IMG/VR virus record: IMGVR_UViG_3300022865_000425
Span: 1 to 62,506 of that record
DNA: 62,506 bases
Reading direction: 5' to 3' (one strand)
Source: a virus
In this document: positions 54,597 through 62,395 of the stretch, piece after piece
Layout of the letters: the number at the start of each line of letters is the position of its first letter
Position numbering within the stretch: the first letter of the stretch is position 1
The notes under the pieces: model-generated
What the model was told of the DNA's origin: nothing
Seen by the model: the letters and a program-made list of their open reading frames with translations, nothing else
The model's database searches: none
Position numbers and translations under genes: made by a program

Positions 54597-57032
54597 TTAA
54601 TCTGTCTGATACTGTATTAGTTCGTAGTCTACGTTTGGTTCTCGTCCGAATATGCCTCTTCTCGGAAATACCAAGTATTTATCGTTCTGATCGGGCTCTT
54701 CGTATACATCTTTATATTTAACAAACTTAGTGCCTGCACCGTCAAAAGTTGTCTCTGCTCCGTATTTAACCCCATCCTCATCAAATGATGTTTCTCCAGC
54801 AGAAGTAAACACGCCCAGAGATTTATCGTAATTCTTGCTCAAGTTAAGATCATGAACGTATCTGTCTGTTTCCCATTTTATGTCTTTAAAATCAAAATTA
54901 TTATTGGCAATGTGTCTAGTTAACAGGAATGCTATTTGTTCCGCATTGCCTGATGTAACATATGCTAGTATAGCATAGTGCTTGTAGTTTAGAGTCTGAT
55001 CATTTTTTTGTTTACTTGTTTGCCAGTCTGGTAATGTGCCAACGTTAGATTGGCCAACACCAGTAACCATTGCTTGTTGCATGTTTAATATACTATTTGG
55101 GTACACCAGGTACTCATTAGTTGCACTTGCTTGCCAGTGCCCTGACGACACATCTATGTAACCTTTGTCTACACTAAGTGTATTATCTATTTTGTTAGAA
55201 AGATTTAATGAACTACTCGTGCTTTTTCCCAGGGTATTTTCCTGATCGTCTGTTATTTCCACATAGACAACTTCGTATCTGGTAGTTCCATCAGTGTTTA
55301 GTGCTCTGGCGGACCCTATACCTCCAAACTTTAATTTCTTGTTGTAGTGGTTTTTACTCATTCCTGCTACGTATTGATTTACTGACTTGGGCTCTAACCC
55401 GGTAGCAACCATAAATCTTAAATCTGTCTGCTTACCAAAATACGGATCTGACGATCTATAAATCTTAGTTGCAGGGAAAATATTAGCATTGTTTAATAAT
55501 GATGTAAAACTTGACCTATCAGTATTCTTAGTTCTGCTTACAAAGTATAAATCTTCATACGGTTTGGTATTAGCAACGGTAATAGTAATAGTAAAGTCTC
55601 TGGTTACAGTAATTTCCCCTTCTAAGTCATATGCCTCTATAGTACTTGTAAAGGTAGTATCGAACGATAACGTATCTGTGTCAAAAGAAATATCACCACT
55701 ATCTAGTTGGAAAACATTAAAACTACATCGACCTACAATAAGCCCGTTGTCTAATAATTTAAGACCTTGAGGTAGTCTATTTAACTCGCCTCTTTTTAAT
55801 CTGTAGTATAACGTTCTATCCAATGGATTAGTCGCTTCCACGTATAATTCACTTACTGCACCATTTTCTATTGATCCCAGTGCCGCAGGAGTTGCCCATG
55901 TAACTAATCTTAGCAAATCAGTAACTAGTGTTAAGGTAACGATTTCAACGTCGCTCTGGTAATCGTTAAACTCTGCCTTTTCTACCTGAATACCAAATGT
56001 AAATTCTTGTTGCGTAAGTGCCTGGATAGGTATGTATCCATGTAGCCAACCGGTGTCGGCATTTAGGGTTAGTCCAGGGGGAGCAATAAAGTCTCCGCCA
56101 GAATATCTCTGAGAATCAAAGCCACCGTCGTCATATAGGGAGCCTGAACCCAAGGATAACGCATATGTTATGCGGTCACCATCAAAATCAAAGCCATCAA
56201 ATTTATATGCAAAGTAATTATCATGCAATATCGTACCCAGTGTGGTCGGCGCATACCGTAATACTGGCAGTCGTTTGTTGTCAGTGTCTGTTGTAAGTAA
56301 GTCTTGGTGATCTGCTGTAAAATCTTCTGCGTCAGCAGTCAATGTATCTTTACTTAATACTTCAATAGTATAAGTGGCTACGTCAAAGTCCTTGCCGTCT
56401 GTTGCACTAATTTCAAAACTATATGTTTTATTAACACTGGGACTTGAATTATCCCAGGGAAATTCGTCCCACTCTTGGAAATCAAATCCAGGATTAGGAT
56501 TAGCAATAAGTGCTTGTGGTGTTGTATAACCAGATATTAATCCTGTTGTACTAACTGTTAGTCCTGGCGGAAGTTCACCAGTAGAAAATGACCACGTAAT
56601 TATGTCATCAATATCTAAGTCAACAGCAAGTAGTTGGAAACTAAAGAAAGTGCCGTCATATACAATACCCAGGCGTTGCGATAAAGTAGTAATATTAGGC
56701 GGGTTTTGACCTGTAACGGTTAACTGAAAAGTTCTGTCTGCAATATGACCGCTTGGAGTGGATACTCTAACCGCAAATCTGCTGGTCTCGTTCTGTCCAA
56801 CATCTAACGGAACACCTCTTAAGAATACTTTATTTTTTGTAGGAGTACCTTCAATAAACCCATCGTCTTTAAGACTGAGGCCACGTGGCAACGCTCCTGC
56901 TGTAATAGTGTACGTTAACGAGGGACTAATAGGCTGATCCGAGTCATTGACATCAAAACGTAGATTGTAAAATTGACGTTCTGCAATGATACCCAAATCA
57001 CCTTCAGGTGTTTGCCAAACTGGTTTTGCCAC
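54597..57032 (-). CDS. Large virion protein with Ig/He_PIG repeats
   Basis: 811 residues. Repeats with the signature LPxGLxLxxxGxIxGxP: GALPRGLSLKDDGFIEGTPT, GELPPGLTVSTTGLISGY, PPGLTLNADTGWLHGYIP, RLPQGLKLLDNGLIVGRC. These putative Ig-like (He_PIG) domains are common in phage tail fibres and adhesins. The C-terminal third is different and contains NVGTLPDWQTSKQKNDQTLN. Start is GTG with AAGGAG upstream. Confidence 0.78.
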   Translation of the reverse strand: MAKPVWQTPEGDLGIIAERQFYNLRFDVNDSDQPISPSLTYTITAGALPRGLSLKDDGFIEGTPTKNKVFLRGVPLDVGQNETSRFAVRVSTPSGHIADRTFQLTVTGQNPPNITTLSQRLGIVYDGTFFSFQLLAVDLDIDDIITWSFSTGELPPGLTVSTTGLISGYTTPQALIANPNPGFDFQEWDEFPWDNSSPSVNKTYSFEISATDGKDFDVATYTIEVLSKDTLTADAEDFTADHQDLLTTDTDNKRLPVLRYAPTTLGTILHDNYFAYKFDGFDFDGDRITYALSLGSGSLYDDGGFDSQRYSGGDFIAPPGLTLNADTGWLHGYIPIQALTQQEFTFGIQVEKAEFNDYQSDVEIVTLTLVTDLLRLVTWATPAALGSIENGAVSELYVEATNPLDRTLYYRLKRGELNRLPQGLKLLDNGLIVGRCSFNVFQLDSGDISFDTDTLSFDTTFTSTIEAYDLEGEITVTRDFTITITVANTKPYEDLYFVSRTKNTDRSSFTSLLNNANIFPATKIYRSSDPYFGKQTDLRFMVATGLEPKSVNQYVAGMSKNHYNKKLKFGGIGSARALNTDGTTRYEVVYVEITDDQENTLGKSTSSSLNLSNKIDNTLSVDKGYIDVSSGHWQASATNEYLVYPNSILNMQQAMVTGVGQSNVGTLPDWQTSKQKNDQTLNYKHYAILAYVTSGNAEQIAFLLTRHIANNNFDFKDIKWETDRYVHDLNLSKNYDKSLGVFTSAGETSFDEDGVKYGAETTFDGAGTKFVKYKDVYEEPDQNDKYLVFPRRGIFGREPNVDYELIQYQTD

Positions 57033-57060
57033 TATAAAAACTCCTTATAGTGTATTTATA
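57030..57060 (-). promoter_or_regulatory. Late promoter TATAAATA with a start-codon hairpin
   Basis: TATAAATA at 57053-57060. Downstream, CACTATAA (57045-57052 on the minus) and TTATAGTG (57030-57037) pair with the ribosome site GGAG in the loop and the GTG in the arm. A late transcript would start inside the first arm, so it would not form the hairpin. Confidence 0.55.
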
Positions 57061-57084
57061 CTTACGGTGCTGGTGCAGTATGGG

Positions 57085-59100
57085 TTAAAAGTCCGTTAGT
57101 TGTCCAAGCACAGTATAACTTCCGCTGTTATTGAGAATAGTTAACGAAACAGTATCTACACGACTTGTAGTTCCAGTAGGTTCTGAATTGCCTTGCCAAT
57201 TAATAGTTTGGCCCGCACCACCTATCTGTACTACGTTTGGAATATATGCTGTGCCGCCCTGCACCAATACCAATGTGACTGCTGTAGCATAACTTGTGTC
57301 TAATTGTAAGTTTGTAAAGTTTGCAGTGAAGTTAGCACTAATACTTGTGTGGTAAAATATGTTTCCGTTTGCGCAATCATGTGCTACTGTGCCAGTGGCC
57401 CCAGTTAGTGTGCTAAATCTGTCTTGTGTGCCTTCTTCTAGTCTTAGGCCACTGTTAATTACAACTGTACCAGTGCCGTTCGGTTCTAGTTGTAGGTCTT
57501 CGTTGCTACGTGCTGTAGTAATCTTAAATCCGTTTACATCTAAGTCGCCACCTAGTTGAGGCGTCGTATCACTGACTACATCTGTAATACCTGTATCAGT
57601 TGCGTCGATTGTAATGTTACCTTCAGCGTCACTTGATGTGCTTACATTGGTACCACCTATAATCTTAATACCTTCTAGGTCACCAACACCACGCATTGTG
57701 CTGTCATCTGCCCCAACATAAAATAGTGGTTCGTTAAAATAACGTAACTTTGCACGTTTCCAAATTAGTGTACTGCCGTCATATGCAACTGTTGATTTGT
57801 ATAGATAGTCATCGTTCTGACTGAATAAGTTGTCTGCATCACCAACCGCACCAATACCATCAAGTCCAAAGTCTGTTCTTGGTTGAAACGAAATTGTATC
57901 TGAGTTTGTCTCTAATGCGGCAACACCCTTAACATTTAAGATAAGATTCTGATTGGATGCGGCACCAGCGGCACTAATTGTATTACCATCGATGTTTATA
58001 TCATCTACATCTAATTCAGTAAGTGTTCCTGTTTTATTAATACCATCAATAATTGTTGTACTGTCATCACCAAATACACTACCAATTAAGTCACCGTCTA
58101 CAACACCAGTTAAGTTACCAGTTAAGTTAAATGAGGCGTTGGATACTGTGGCGCCGTTTAAATTTACTGTGCCAGAGAAGGTTGCTGATGTGCTGTTGTT
58201 TATATCAGCAAGTAGTGTTCCTGTTTCATCTATAACAATAGATGAATCTTTCATCAAGTATCTGTCTACTTGTGTTTCATCACCATAGAACACACCAGCA
58301 GTAATAATTGCATCGCCTGCACCAGTTAATGTTGTAAATCCCGTAATTGTTGTTGCATTTAGTGTTGTAATTGTGCCACTTGTGGAATTAATAGTACCAA
58401 CTATTTCGTTAGCACCACCATCTACTAGAATAGTACTGTCGTTGCCAAACACACTACCTACTAGGTCTCCATCAAGTTGACCATCTACCGCTATATCGCT
58501 CAGAGTCAATACAACTGCGCCTGTTTCACCATTAACACTAGTTACTGATTCTGTGTAACTAATTACACCACTTCCGCTATCGTAACTAATACTGCCTGTC
58601 GCACTTAATGCGGCTCTTGCTCTAGTATTAGTGTAATATAAATTTGTGCCTTCAATAAGATTAGTTGTTGTGTGGTTGCTGATACTACTAACTGTGCCAG
58701 TAACATCACCTGTTAAATTTCCAATGACATTGGCACTTAATGATGTGCTTAGTGTTAGAGTACCTGTAATACTGACTGGACTATCCAATACAACACTACC
58801 CGTACCAGCTGGATCCAGTGTTATATTGCCGTTAGTATCTGTACTTGAGAGCGTGTTACCTGAGATAGCAAGATTATCTATCTTAACTTTTCCAGTGCCA
58901 TTGGGGTCTAAGATAATGTCCCCATTAGAGTTCGCTGAACTTAAAGTATTACCACTAATGTCTAGGTTGCTTAATGATTCGCCCCCTAGTTCAGTATAGA
59001 GCTCTAGGAAGTTATCATTGACTTTGTCCATAGCATCACGGAGTTTATCTCCCGTGCCGTCATTCTGAATGGTACCTATGTTAATTGTCTGTCTTGCCAT
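57085..59100 (-). CDS. Tail-fibre-like protein with repeated units, 671 aa
   Basis: N-terminus NIGTIQNDGTGDKLRDAMDK then VNDNFLELYTELGG, an attachment-like module. Repeats of DISGNTLSSANSNGDIILDP and GTGKVKID-type units recur at least three times. Middle segments repeat DGDLIGSVFGDDST and related. Late C-terminal beta part. Module order is shared with the 128-aa protein after it. Likely tail fibre or fibre-associated; receptor unknown. Confidence 0.78.
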   Translation of the reverse strand: MARQTINIGTIQNDGTGDKLRDAMDKVNDNFLELYTELGGESLSNLDISGNTLSSANSNGDIILDPNGTGKVKIDNLAISGNTLSSTDTNGNITLDPAGTGSVVLDSPVSITGTLTLSTSLSANVIGNLTGDVTGTVSSISNHTTTNLIEGTNLYYTNTRARAALSATGSISYDSGSGVISYTESVTSVNGETGAVVLTLSDIAVDGQLDGDLVGSVFGNDSTILVDGGANEIVGTINSTSGTITTLNATTITGFTTLTGAGDAIITAGVFYGDETQVDRYLMKDSSIVIDETGTLLADINNSTSATFSGTVNLNGATVSNASFNLTGNLTGVVDGDLIGSVFGDDSTTIIDGINKTGTLTELDVDDINIDGNTISAAGAASNQNLILNVKGVAALETNSDTISFQPRTDFGLDGIGAVGDADNLFSQNDDYLYKSTVAYDGSTLIWKRAKLRYFNEPLFYVGADDSTMRGVGDLEGIKIIGGTNVSTSSDAEGNITIDATDTGITDVVSDTTPQLGGDLDVNGFKITTARSNEDLQLEPNGTGTVVINSGLRLEEGTQDRFSTLTGATGTVAHDCANGNIFYHTSISANFTANFTNLQLDTSYATAVTLVLVQGGTAYIPNVVQIGGAGQTINWQGNSEPTGTTSRVDTVSLTILNNSGSYTVLGQLTDF

Positions 59101-59109
59101 TGTTTATCC

Positions 59110-59496
59110 TTACCAAGTGCTTATAGCGGTTCTTGCCCAAATTGCTGTTGATCCGTCGTAGGTTCCTGTACAAACATAGATGTAACTGCTGTCCCATGCT
59201 ACCAGTCCTGCAACATCACCACTTGCGCCTATGCTTGCGGCTGGCGTCTTACTTGTACTAATTTTAAACTGGTCATCATCTATAACAACCAGTCCTGTAC
59301 CGTTAGGATCTAGTGTGATGTTGCCGTTAGTATTAGTGCTTGCGATGGTATTGCTACTAATGTCTATGTTTGTTCCAACGGCTGATGCGCCATAAACTTC
59401 CTGGAAGTTATCGTTTATTTTATCAAATGCTGATCTTATAGGGTCGCCTGTGCCATCGTTGGCACTAGATCCAATATTAATAAGTTGTCTTGCCAT
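59110..59496 (-). CDS. Mini tail-fibre-like protein, 128 aa
   Basis: Contains the same N-terminal module (INIGSSANDGTGDPIRSAFD, KINDNFQEVYGA), one repeat (ISSNTIASTNTNGNITLDPN), and the shared C-terminus (SGDVAGLVAWDSSYIYVCTG then TYDGSTAIWART). A natural minimal version of the larger fibre. Its leader holds the hairpin with the late promoter in its loop. Late expressed. Confidence 0.75.
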   Translation of the reverse strand: MARQLINIGSSANDGTGDPIRSAFDKINDNFQEVYGASAVGTNIDISSNTIASTNTNGNITLDPNGTGLVVIDDDQFKISTSKTPAASIGASGDVAGLVAWDSSYIYVCTGTYDGSTAIWARTAISTW

Positions 59497-59505
59497 ATTA
59501 AAGTA

Positions 59506-59551
59506 TCCTTGATTACTGTTACTGTTATTTATTAGTTTCAGTAATCAAGGA
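59506..59551 (-). promoter_or_regulatory. Hairpin enclosing a late promoter: T4-type translational switch
   Basis: A 13-bp perfect inverted repeat (minus 59539-59551 and 59506-59518, arms TCCTTGATTACTG / CAGTAATCAAGGA) with a 20-base loop that holds the late octamer AATAAATA (59526-59533). The 3' arm contains AAGGA, ten bases before the ATG at 59496. Read-through mRNA hides the ribosome site; mRNA begun in the loop lacks the 5' arm and exposes it. Confidence 0.75.
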
Positions 59552-59557
59552 CTAAGT

Positions 59558-59881
59558 TTAGCTTGGAGTAAATGATGATCCGCATCCGCAAGTAGATGCG
59601 GCATTGGGATTTTTTATAGTAAAGTTATCACCATTGATATCTTGTTCGTAACCTATTGTAACTCCCTGGAGGTATGCGCTACTCATTGAGTCCACCAGTA
59701 CACTAACATCACCTTCCGTTATAACGAAGTCGTCTTCTTCCTGAGTTTGCTCAATAGCAAAGCCGTACTGGAAGCCTGAGCATCCACCGCCCTGAATAAA
59801 GATACGTAACTTTGATCCAGGGTTTTCCTCATTTAAAATAGTAGTTAATTTAGTTAAAGCTGATTCAGTTATTTCAATCAT
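59558..59881 (-). CDS. erpA: A-type Fe-S carrier ErpA/IscA-like
   Basis: 107 residues. Three cluster cysteines Cys34 (GGGCSGFQYGF), Cys98 and Cys100 (TCGCGSSF). Carries and delivers [4Fe-4S]/[2Fe-2S] clusters to apoproteins. Overlaps the ferredoxin gene by four bases (ATGA), so an Fe-S pair. Host-derived; could serve radical-SAM QueE or host proteins (inference). Confidence 0.93.
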   Translation of the reverse strand: MIEITESALTKLTTILNEENPGSKLRIFIQGGGCSGFQYGFAIEQTQEEDDFVITEGDVSVLVDSMSSAYLQGVTIGYEQDINGDNFTIKNPNAASTCGCGSSFTPS

Positions 59882-60117
59882 AGTAAGTGCCTCTTGTTTC
59901 CTATACTAGTATTTAACACAGGATTTAGATCATCAGCATCTGGGTAAGGCTCAGACGTTTTAGTAACAGGTTCCTTGTCCTTGCTTTGTTCTATAGAATA
60001 CTGTAGGAAGAACTCTAGTTCTTCAGACATATTTGTGTCTGCTTTAATCGCTCCTGCTGGGCACTCTGGCTCACACACACCACAGTCAATGCACTCTTCA
60101 GGATTAATTACCAGCAT
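59878..60117 (-). CDS. fdxA: Ferredoxin, C-terminal part (FdxA-like), 79 aa
   Basis: Starts MLVINPEECIDCGVCEPECP, the second cluster half of a 7Fe/8Fe FdxA (CxxCxxCxxxCP), then a 50-residue tail. AGGA lies before the ATG. In the same frame upstream is an amber codon and the missing first half (60148-60216). Alone it has four cysteines for one cluster, but in FdxA the fourth ligand of each site comes from the other half. May form a one-cluster protein by local re-initiation. Confidence 0.85.
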   Translation of the reverse strand: MLVINPEECIDCGVCEPECPAGAIKADTNMSEELEFFLQYSIEQSKDKEPVTKTSEPYPDADDLNPVLNTSIGNKRHLL

Positions 60118-60147
60118 TGTTCCTGCATCGTAAAAACAGTCTACTAG

Positions 60148-60216
60148 CTAAGGGCAGACTTCAACACAATCTGTATACTTGCATTTAATACAAGCGTCGT
60201 TCACGATATATGTCAT
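60148..60216 (-). CDS. Ferredoxin N-terminal fragment ending at an in-frame amber codon, 22 aa
   Basis: [20 protein letters not shown] then CP and TAG. It is the conserved first half of FdxA. After TAG the frame continues LVDCFYDAGT into the next ORF; canonical FdxA reads CP then VDCFY, so six bases (TAG CTA) are inserted. SD GGGAGGG lies upstream. Either split, read through or decayed. Confidence 0.75.
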   Translation of the reverse strand: MTYIVNDACIKCKYTDCVEVCP

Positions 60217-60296
60217 AGTCCGCCTAGCCCTCCCTGTAGGGATTGCCGACCCTGATCGGAACATACTTGCGTATGTCTATAATGTGTTCTATACAT
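60213..60296 (-). other. 27-codon ORF / structured leader before fdxA
   Basis: [20 protein letters not shown] then a Gly/Leu tail, with GGAGG nine bases upstream and its stop overlapping the fdxA ATG (ATGA). The same bases form four successive hairpins: 60281-60297 (5 bp), 60261-60276 (6 bp with GCAA loop), 60246-60259 (4 bp) and 60231-60242 (5 bp). Coding peptide or RNA element cannot be told apart. Confidence 0.4.
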
Positions 60297-60336
60297 TCTG
60301 AATAACCTCCAAATCTGATTTTAGGTTTATGGGGTA

Positions 60337-60552
60337 CTACTGACTGCCAATATTAAGCCTAATAGAAGATATAACAAACTCAATATCCTCGTTACCAGTA
60401 TCGATTAGGTTAGACTCAACAAGTTTTTCCTGTACTTGAGTAACTGATATATTGCCACCAAAACTGCGTTCCCACAGTTCCAGTAATACTGCATGTGCCT
60501 GTGGGTTGGCTTTTATTCTTTCTAGTGTCTGTGCTGTGACGGTTATTCCCAT
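60337..60552 (-). CDS. Helical hypothetical protein, 71 aa
   Basis: Not recognised. TLERIKANPQAHAVLLELWE then a beta-helix-like end DTGNEDIEFVISSIRLNIGS. Its ATG shares its last base with the TAA of the gene before (TAATG). Function unknown. Confidence 0.6.
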   Translation of the reverse strand: MGITVTAQTLERIKANPQAHAVLLELWERSFGGNISVTQVQEKLVESNLIDTGNEDIEFVISSIRLNIGSQ

Positions 60553-60755
60553 TACTCGTAGTCCTCTGCGGTTAGCCTGTTCATCATGTCAAGTATTTTC
60601 CCAAGTTGCATTTCTGGATCTTGCACTGGAACGCATCCTGCTTTTACGTTCTGGAGCCGCCATTCATCAGCGTAGGTCAAACACTCGTACTCGTTACTGA
60701 ATGTGGCTACGTTGCTAACACCCATTGCGGTTACTAAAATAAGTTCGTATAACAT
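60552..60755 (-). CDS. Conserved small phage protein, 67 aa
   Basis: MLYELILVTAMGVSNVATFS then ECLTYADEWRLQNVKAGCVP. Resembles short proteins common in marine T4-like phages. AAAGGAG is six bases before the ATG at 60755, preferred over the upstream ATG that lies inside the leader. A sigma70 promoter drives it. Role unknown. Confidence 0.65.
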   Translation of the reverse strand: MLYELILVTAMGVSNVATFSNEYECLTYADEWRLQNVKAGCVPVQDPEMQLGKILDMMNRLTAEDYE

Positions 60756-60776
60756 GATATCTCCTTTAAGCATAGT

Positions 60777-60805
60777 ATTATACGCTTAATTCAGGTTGAT
60801 GTCAC
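60777..60805 (-). promoter_or_regulatory. Sigma70 promoter GTGACA-N17-TATAAT
   Basis: -10 perfect at 60777-60782, -35 five of six at 60800-60805, spacer 17. Drives the 67-aa gene and likely the downstream fdxA-erpA genes. Confidence 0.78.
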
Positions 60806-60813
60806 TCTATTTG

Positions 60814-61326
60814 TTATTCAAACAGTTCTTCTTCTTCACGCATGAACTGGAATTCTTCCATGTCAGGTGGTTCCTCACCAAGGGGGCCGTTAGTAATAAC
60901 TTCTCTTGGTGGTAGCATGTCAAGTGTAGTATGAACTTCCTCATAGCCTGGCTTCACGTTAACCCCTGCACACATTCTACTAACTTCTGAAAACTGAGGT
61001 CCTAGTTCTAAGTTTTGATATTTTGCACACTGTTTAAGCAATTCCATCTGTTGTTTTAGTAATTCATTTTCCAACATGATTTTTTGATACCGTGTAGTAC
61101 AGGTTCCAAAAAGCGGGATCCGCAATCTAATACCTACAGTTGCACGATCATCAAGATATCCACTCAGATTTTGACCTGTGCCTGTATTGGTGTTTTGTGA
61201 ATATTCAACATAGGGTTCAAGATCTGCTAACGCACAATGCCCCGGACTCATCCCTAAATATTGCGTCTGTTGTGAGTATGCTGATGTTGAGAATAATAAA
61301 AATAATAGTAAAGTAAGTTTTTTCAT
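60814..61326 (-). CDS. Secreted/periplasmic phage protein, 170 aa
   Basis: Signal peptide MKKLTLLLFLLFSTSAYS. Then a beta-like GYLDDRATVGIRLRIPLFG segment and a helix KIMLENELLKQQMELLKQCA, ending in an acidic tail. The ATG at 61326 follows the stop of the coiled-coil protein gene by one base. Could be an envelope partner of that membrane-anchored protein. Confidence 0.62.
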   Translation of the reverse strand: MKKLTLLLFLLFSTSAYSQQTQYLGMSPGHCALADLEPYVEYSQNTNTGTGQNLSGYLDDRATVGIRLRIPLFGTCTTRYQKIMLENELLKQQMELLKQCAKYQNLELGPQFSEVSRMCAGVNVKPGYEEVHTTLDMLPPREVITNGPLGEEPPDMEEFQFMREEEELFE

Positions 61327-61327
61327 A

Positions 61328-61807
61328 TCAGTACCCACCAAAGTCTATTTTTTGTCTTAATTGCTGGATAGCATTTTGTTGTTGGTAGTAAGCATCTTTA
61401 AGTTGATAGTACGACTGCTCTAGTGAACGAAACTCTGCTTCCGATGCTAACATGTGTTGGTTATCTTGTAGGGCTTGTCCCCTTACTCTAACTTCGGCAA
61501 TCCCAGACGCCATGTTGGTCATTTCAATCAGCATACGTTCACTGCCATCTTTGTACAGGGTTTCAACACCTGCTAATCGAATCTGTAACTTTTCGATTGC
61601 ACTTTGTACTCGACTGTCTAGTTTTTCGGTCTGAACGTTTGTATCTTTTTCGGTAACGTTCAGTGCCTGTTGCAGTTCGGCAATATGTTTTTCGTTAAAT
61701 CCCACCGTTGCCTGCAATGTGTGGATATAACTTAATCCAACATACACCGAACTGATCACTGCCGCAATTGCAGGAATCATTAATACATACTTCCAGATAT
61801 TATTCAC
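61328..61807 (-). CDS. Membrane-anchored coiled-coil protein, 159 aa
   Basis: TM anchor (WKYVLMIPAIAAVISSVYVG) then long heptads (FNEKHIAELQQALNVTEKDT ... KLDSRVQSAIEKLQIRL; QSYYQLKDAYYQQQNAIQQL). Layout is like the i-spanin at 3.7 kb but the next gene is a plain secreted protein, not a lipoprotein. Function unknown. Confidence 0.62.
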   Translation of the reverse strand: MNNIWKYVLMIPAIAAVISSVYVGLSYIHTLQATVGFNEKHIAELQQALNVTEKDTNVQTEKLDSRVQSAIEKLQIRLAGVETLYKDGSERMLIEMTNMASGIAEVRVRGQALQDNQHMLASEAEFRSLEQSYYQLKDAYYQQQNAIQQLRQKIDFGGY

Positions 61808-61866
61808 AATAAGTTCCTAGGTTAACACCAGTACTTATTGTATTGGGTACAAAAACTAAGCCTAAG

Positions 61867-62034
61867 TTAGTCTTCTTTTTTCCAAAGAGTCCAAGCGCCG
61901 TATGCAATAGCACCGTATGCTACTATACTTGCAATAGGTTTAAATATTAGAAATACCACACCAGCACCTACTAGAACAATACCGTCCCAACTTGTGCGCT
62001 CTGTTAATCGTGTTGTTACCCATTTAGTAATCAT
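61867..62034 (-). CDS. Small membrane protein, 55 aa
   Basis: WDGIVLVGAGVVFLIFKPIA then SIVAYGAIAYGAWTLWKKED: two hydrophobic segments with a Pro turn. The ATG overlaps the preceding stop (ATGA). A type seen in many marine T4-like phages. Unknown function. Confidence 0.68.
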   Translation of the reverse strand: MITKWVTTRLTERTSWDGIVLVGAGVVFLIFKPIASIVAYGAIAYGAWTLWKKED

Positions 62035-62393
62035 AATTCGTTCTCTCCTTGGTTATATCTGTTGTCTAATAGAATAAAGCTGTCGCCTGCTCCAAGTACA
62101 CATGCTATGGTGTCATTTAACTCTAATAGCACCCACACATTTGAATCATTGGTAAAAAGAACTTGATTATTCTGGAATTCGTCATCTTTATTTTGTGCTT
62201 GCCATACGACGTTTAAGCCTTGTGCTTTGATGCCTTCTAATACATACATCAAGGACCAACAGTTCACCGGCTTAACCTGTTTGTCTGCTTCTATGTACTG
62301 GTCGGATTCCTCCTTTTCCAAATTGTCATCTGCAAGGCCAACTCCAATTACAAAGCAAATGACAACAAGAACTGTGACTAGTATTTTCTTCAT
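62031..62393 (-). CDS. Secreted phage protein, 120 aa (paralogue of 13875-14243)
   Basis: Signal peptide MKKILVTVLVVICFVIGVGLA. Mature part KPVNCWSLMYVLEGIKAQGL, NVVWQAQNKDDEF, NVWVLLELNDTIACVLGAGD then SFILLDN, with the same order of motifs as the protein at 13.9 kb, including the two cysteines. Chosen start is ATG at 62393 rather than the GTG at 62405. Function unknown. Confidence 0.7.
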   Translation of the reverse strand: MKKILVTVLVVICFVIGVGLADDNLEKEESDQYIEADKQVKPVNCWSLMYVLEGIKAQGLNVVWQAQNKDDEFQNNQVLFTNDSNVWVLLELNDTIACVLGAGDSFILLDNRYNQGENEL

Positions 62394-62395
62394 CT

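Noticed and set aside
59878-60216. Genome-wide amber (TAG) recoding
   Set aside because: Other genes end naturally with TAG (28924, 44981, 51044), so the amber codon in fdxA is local.
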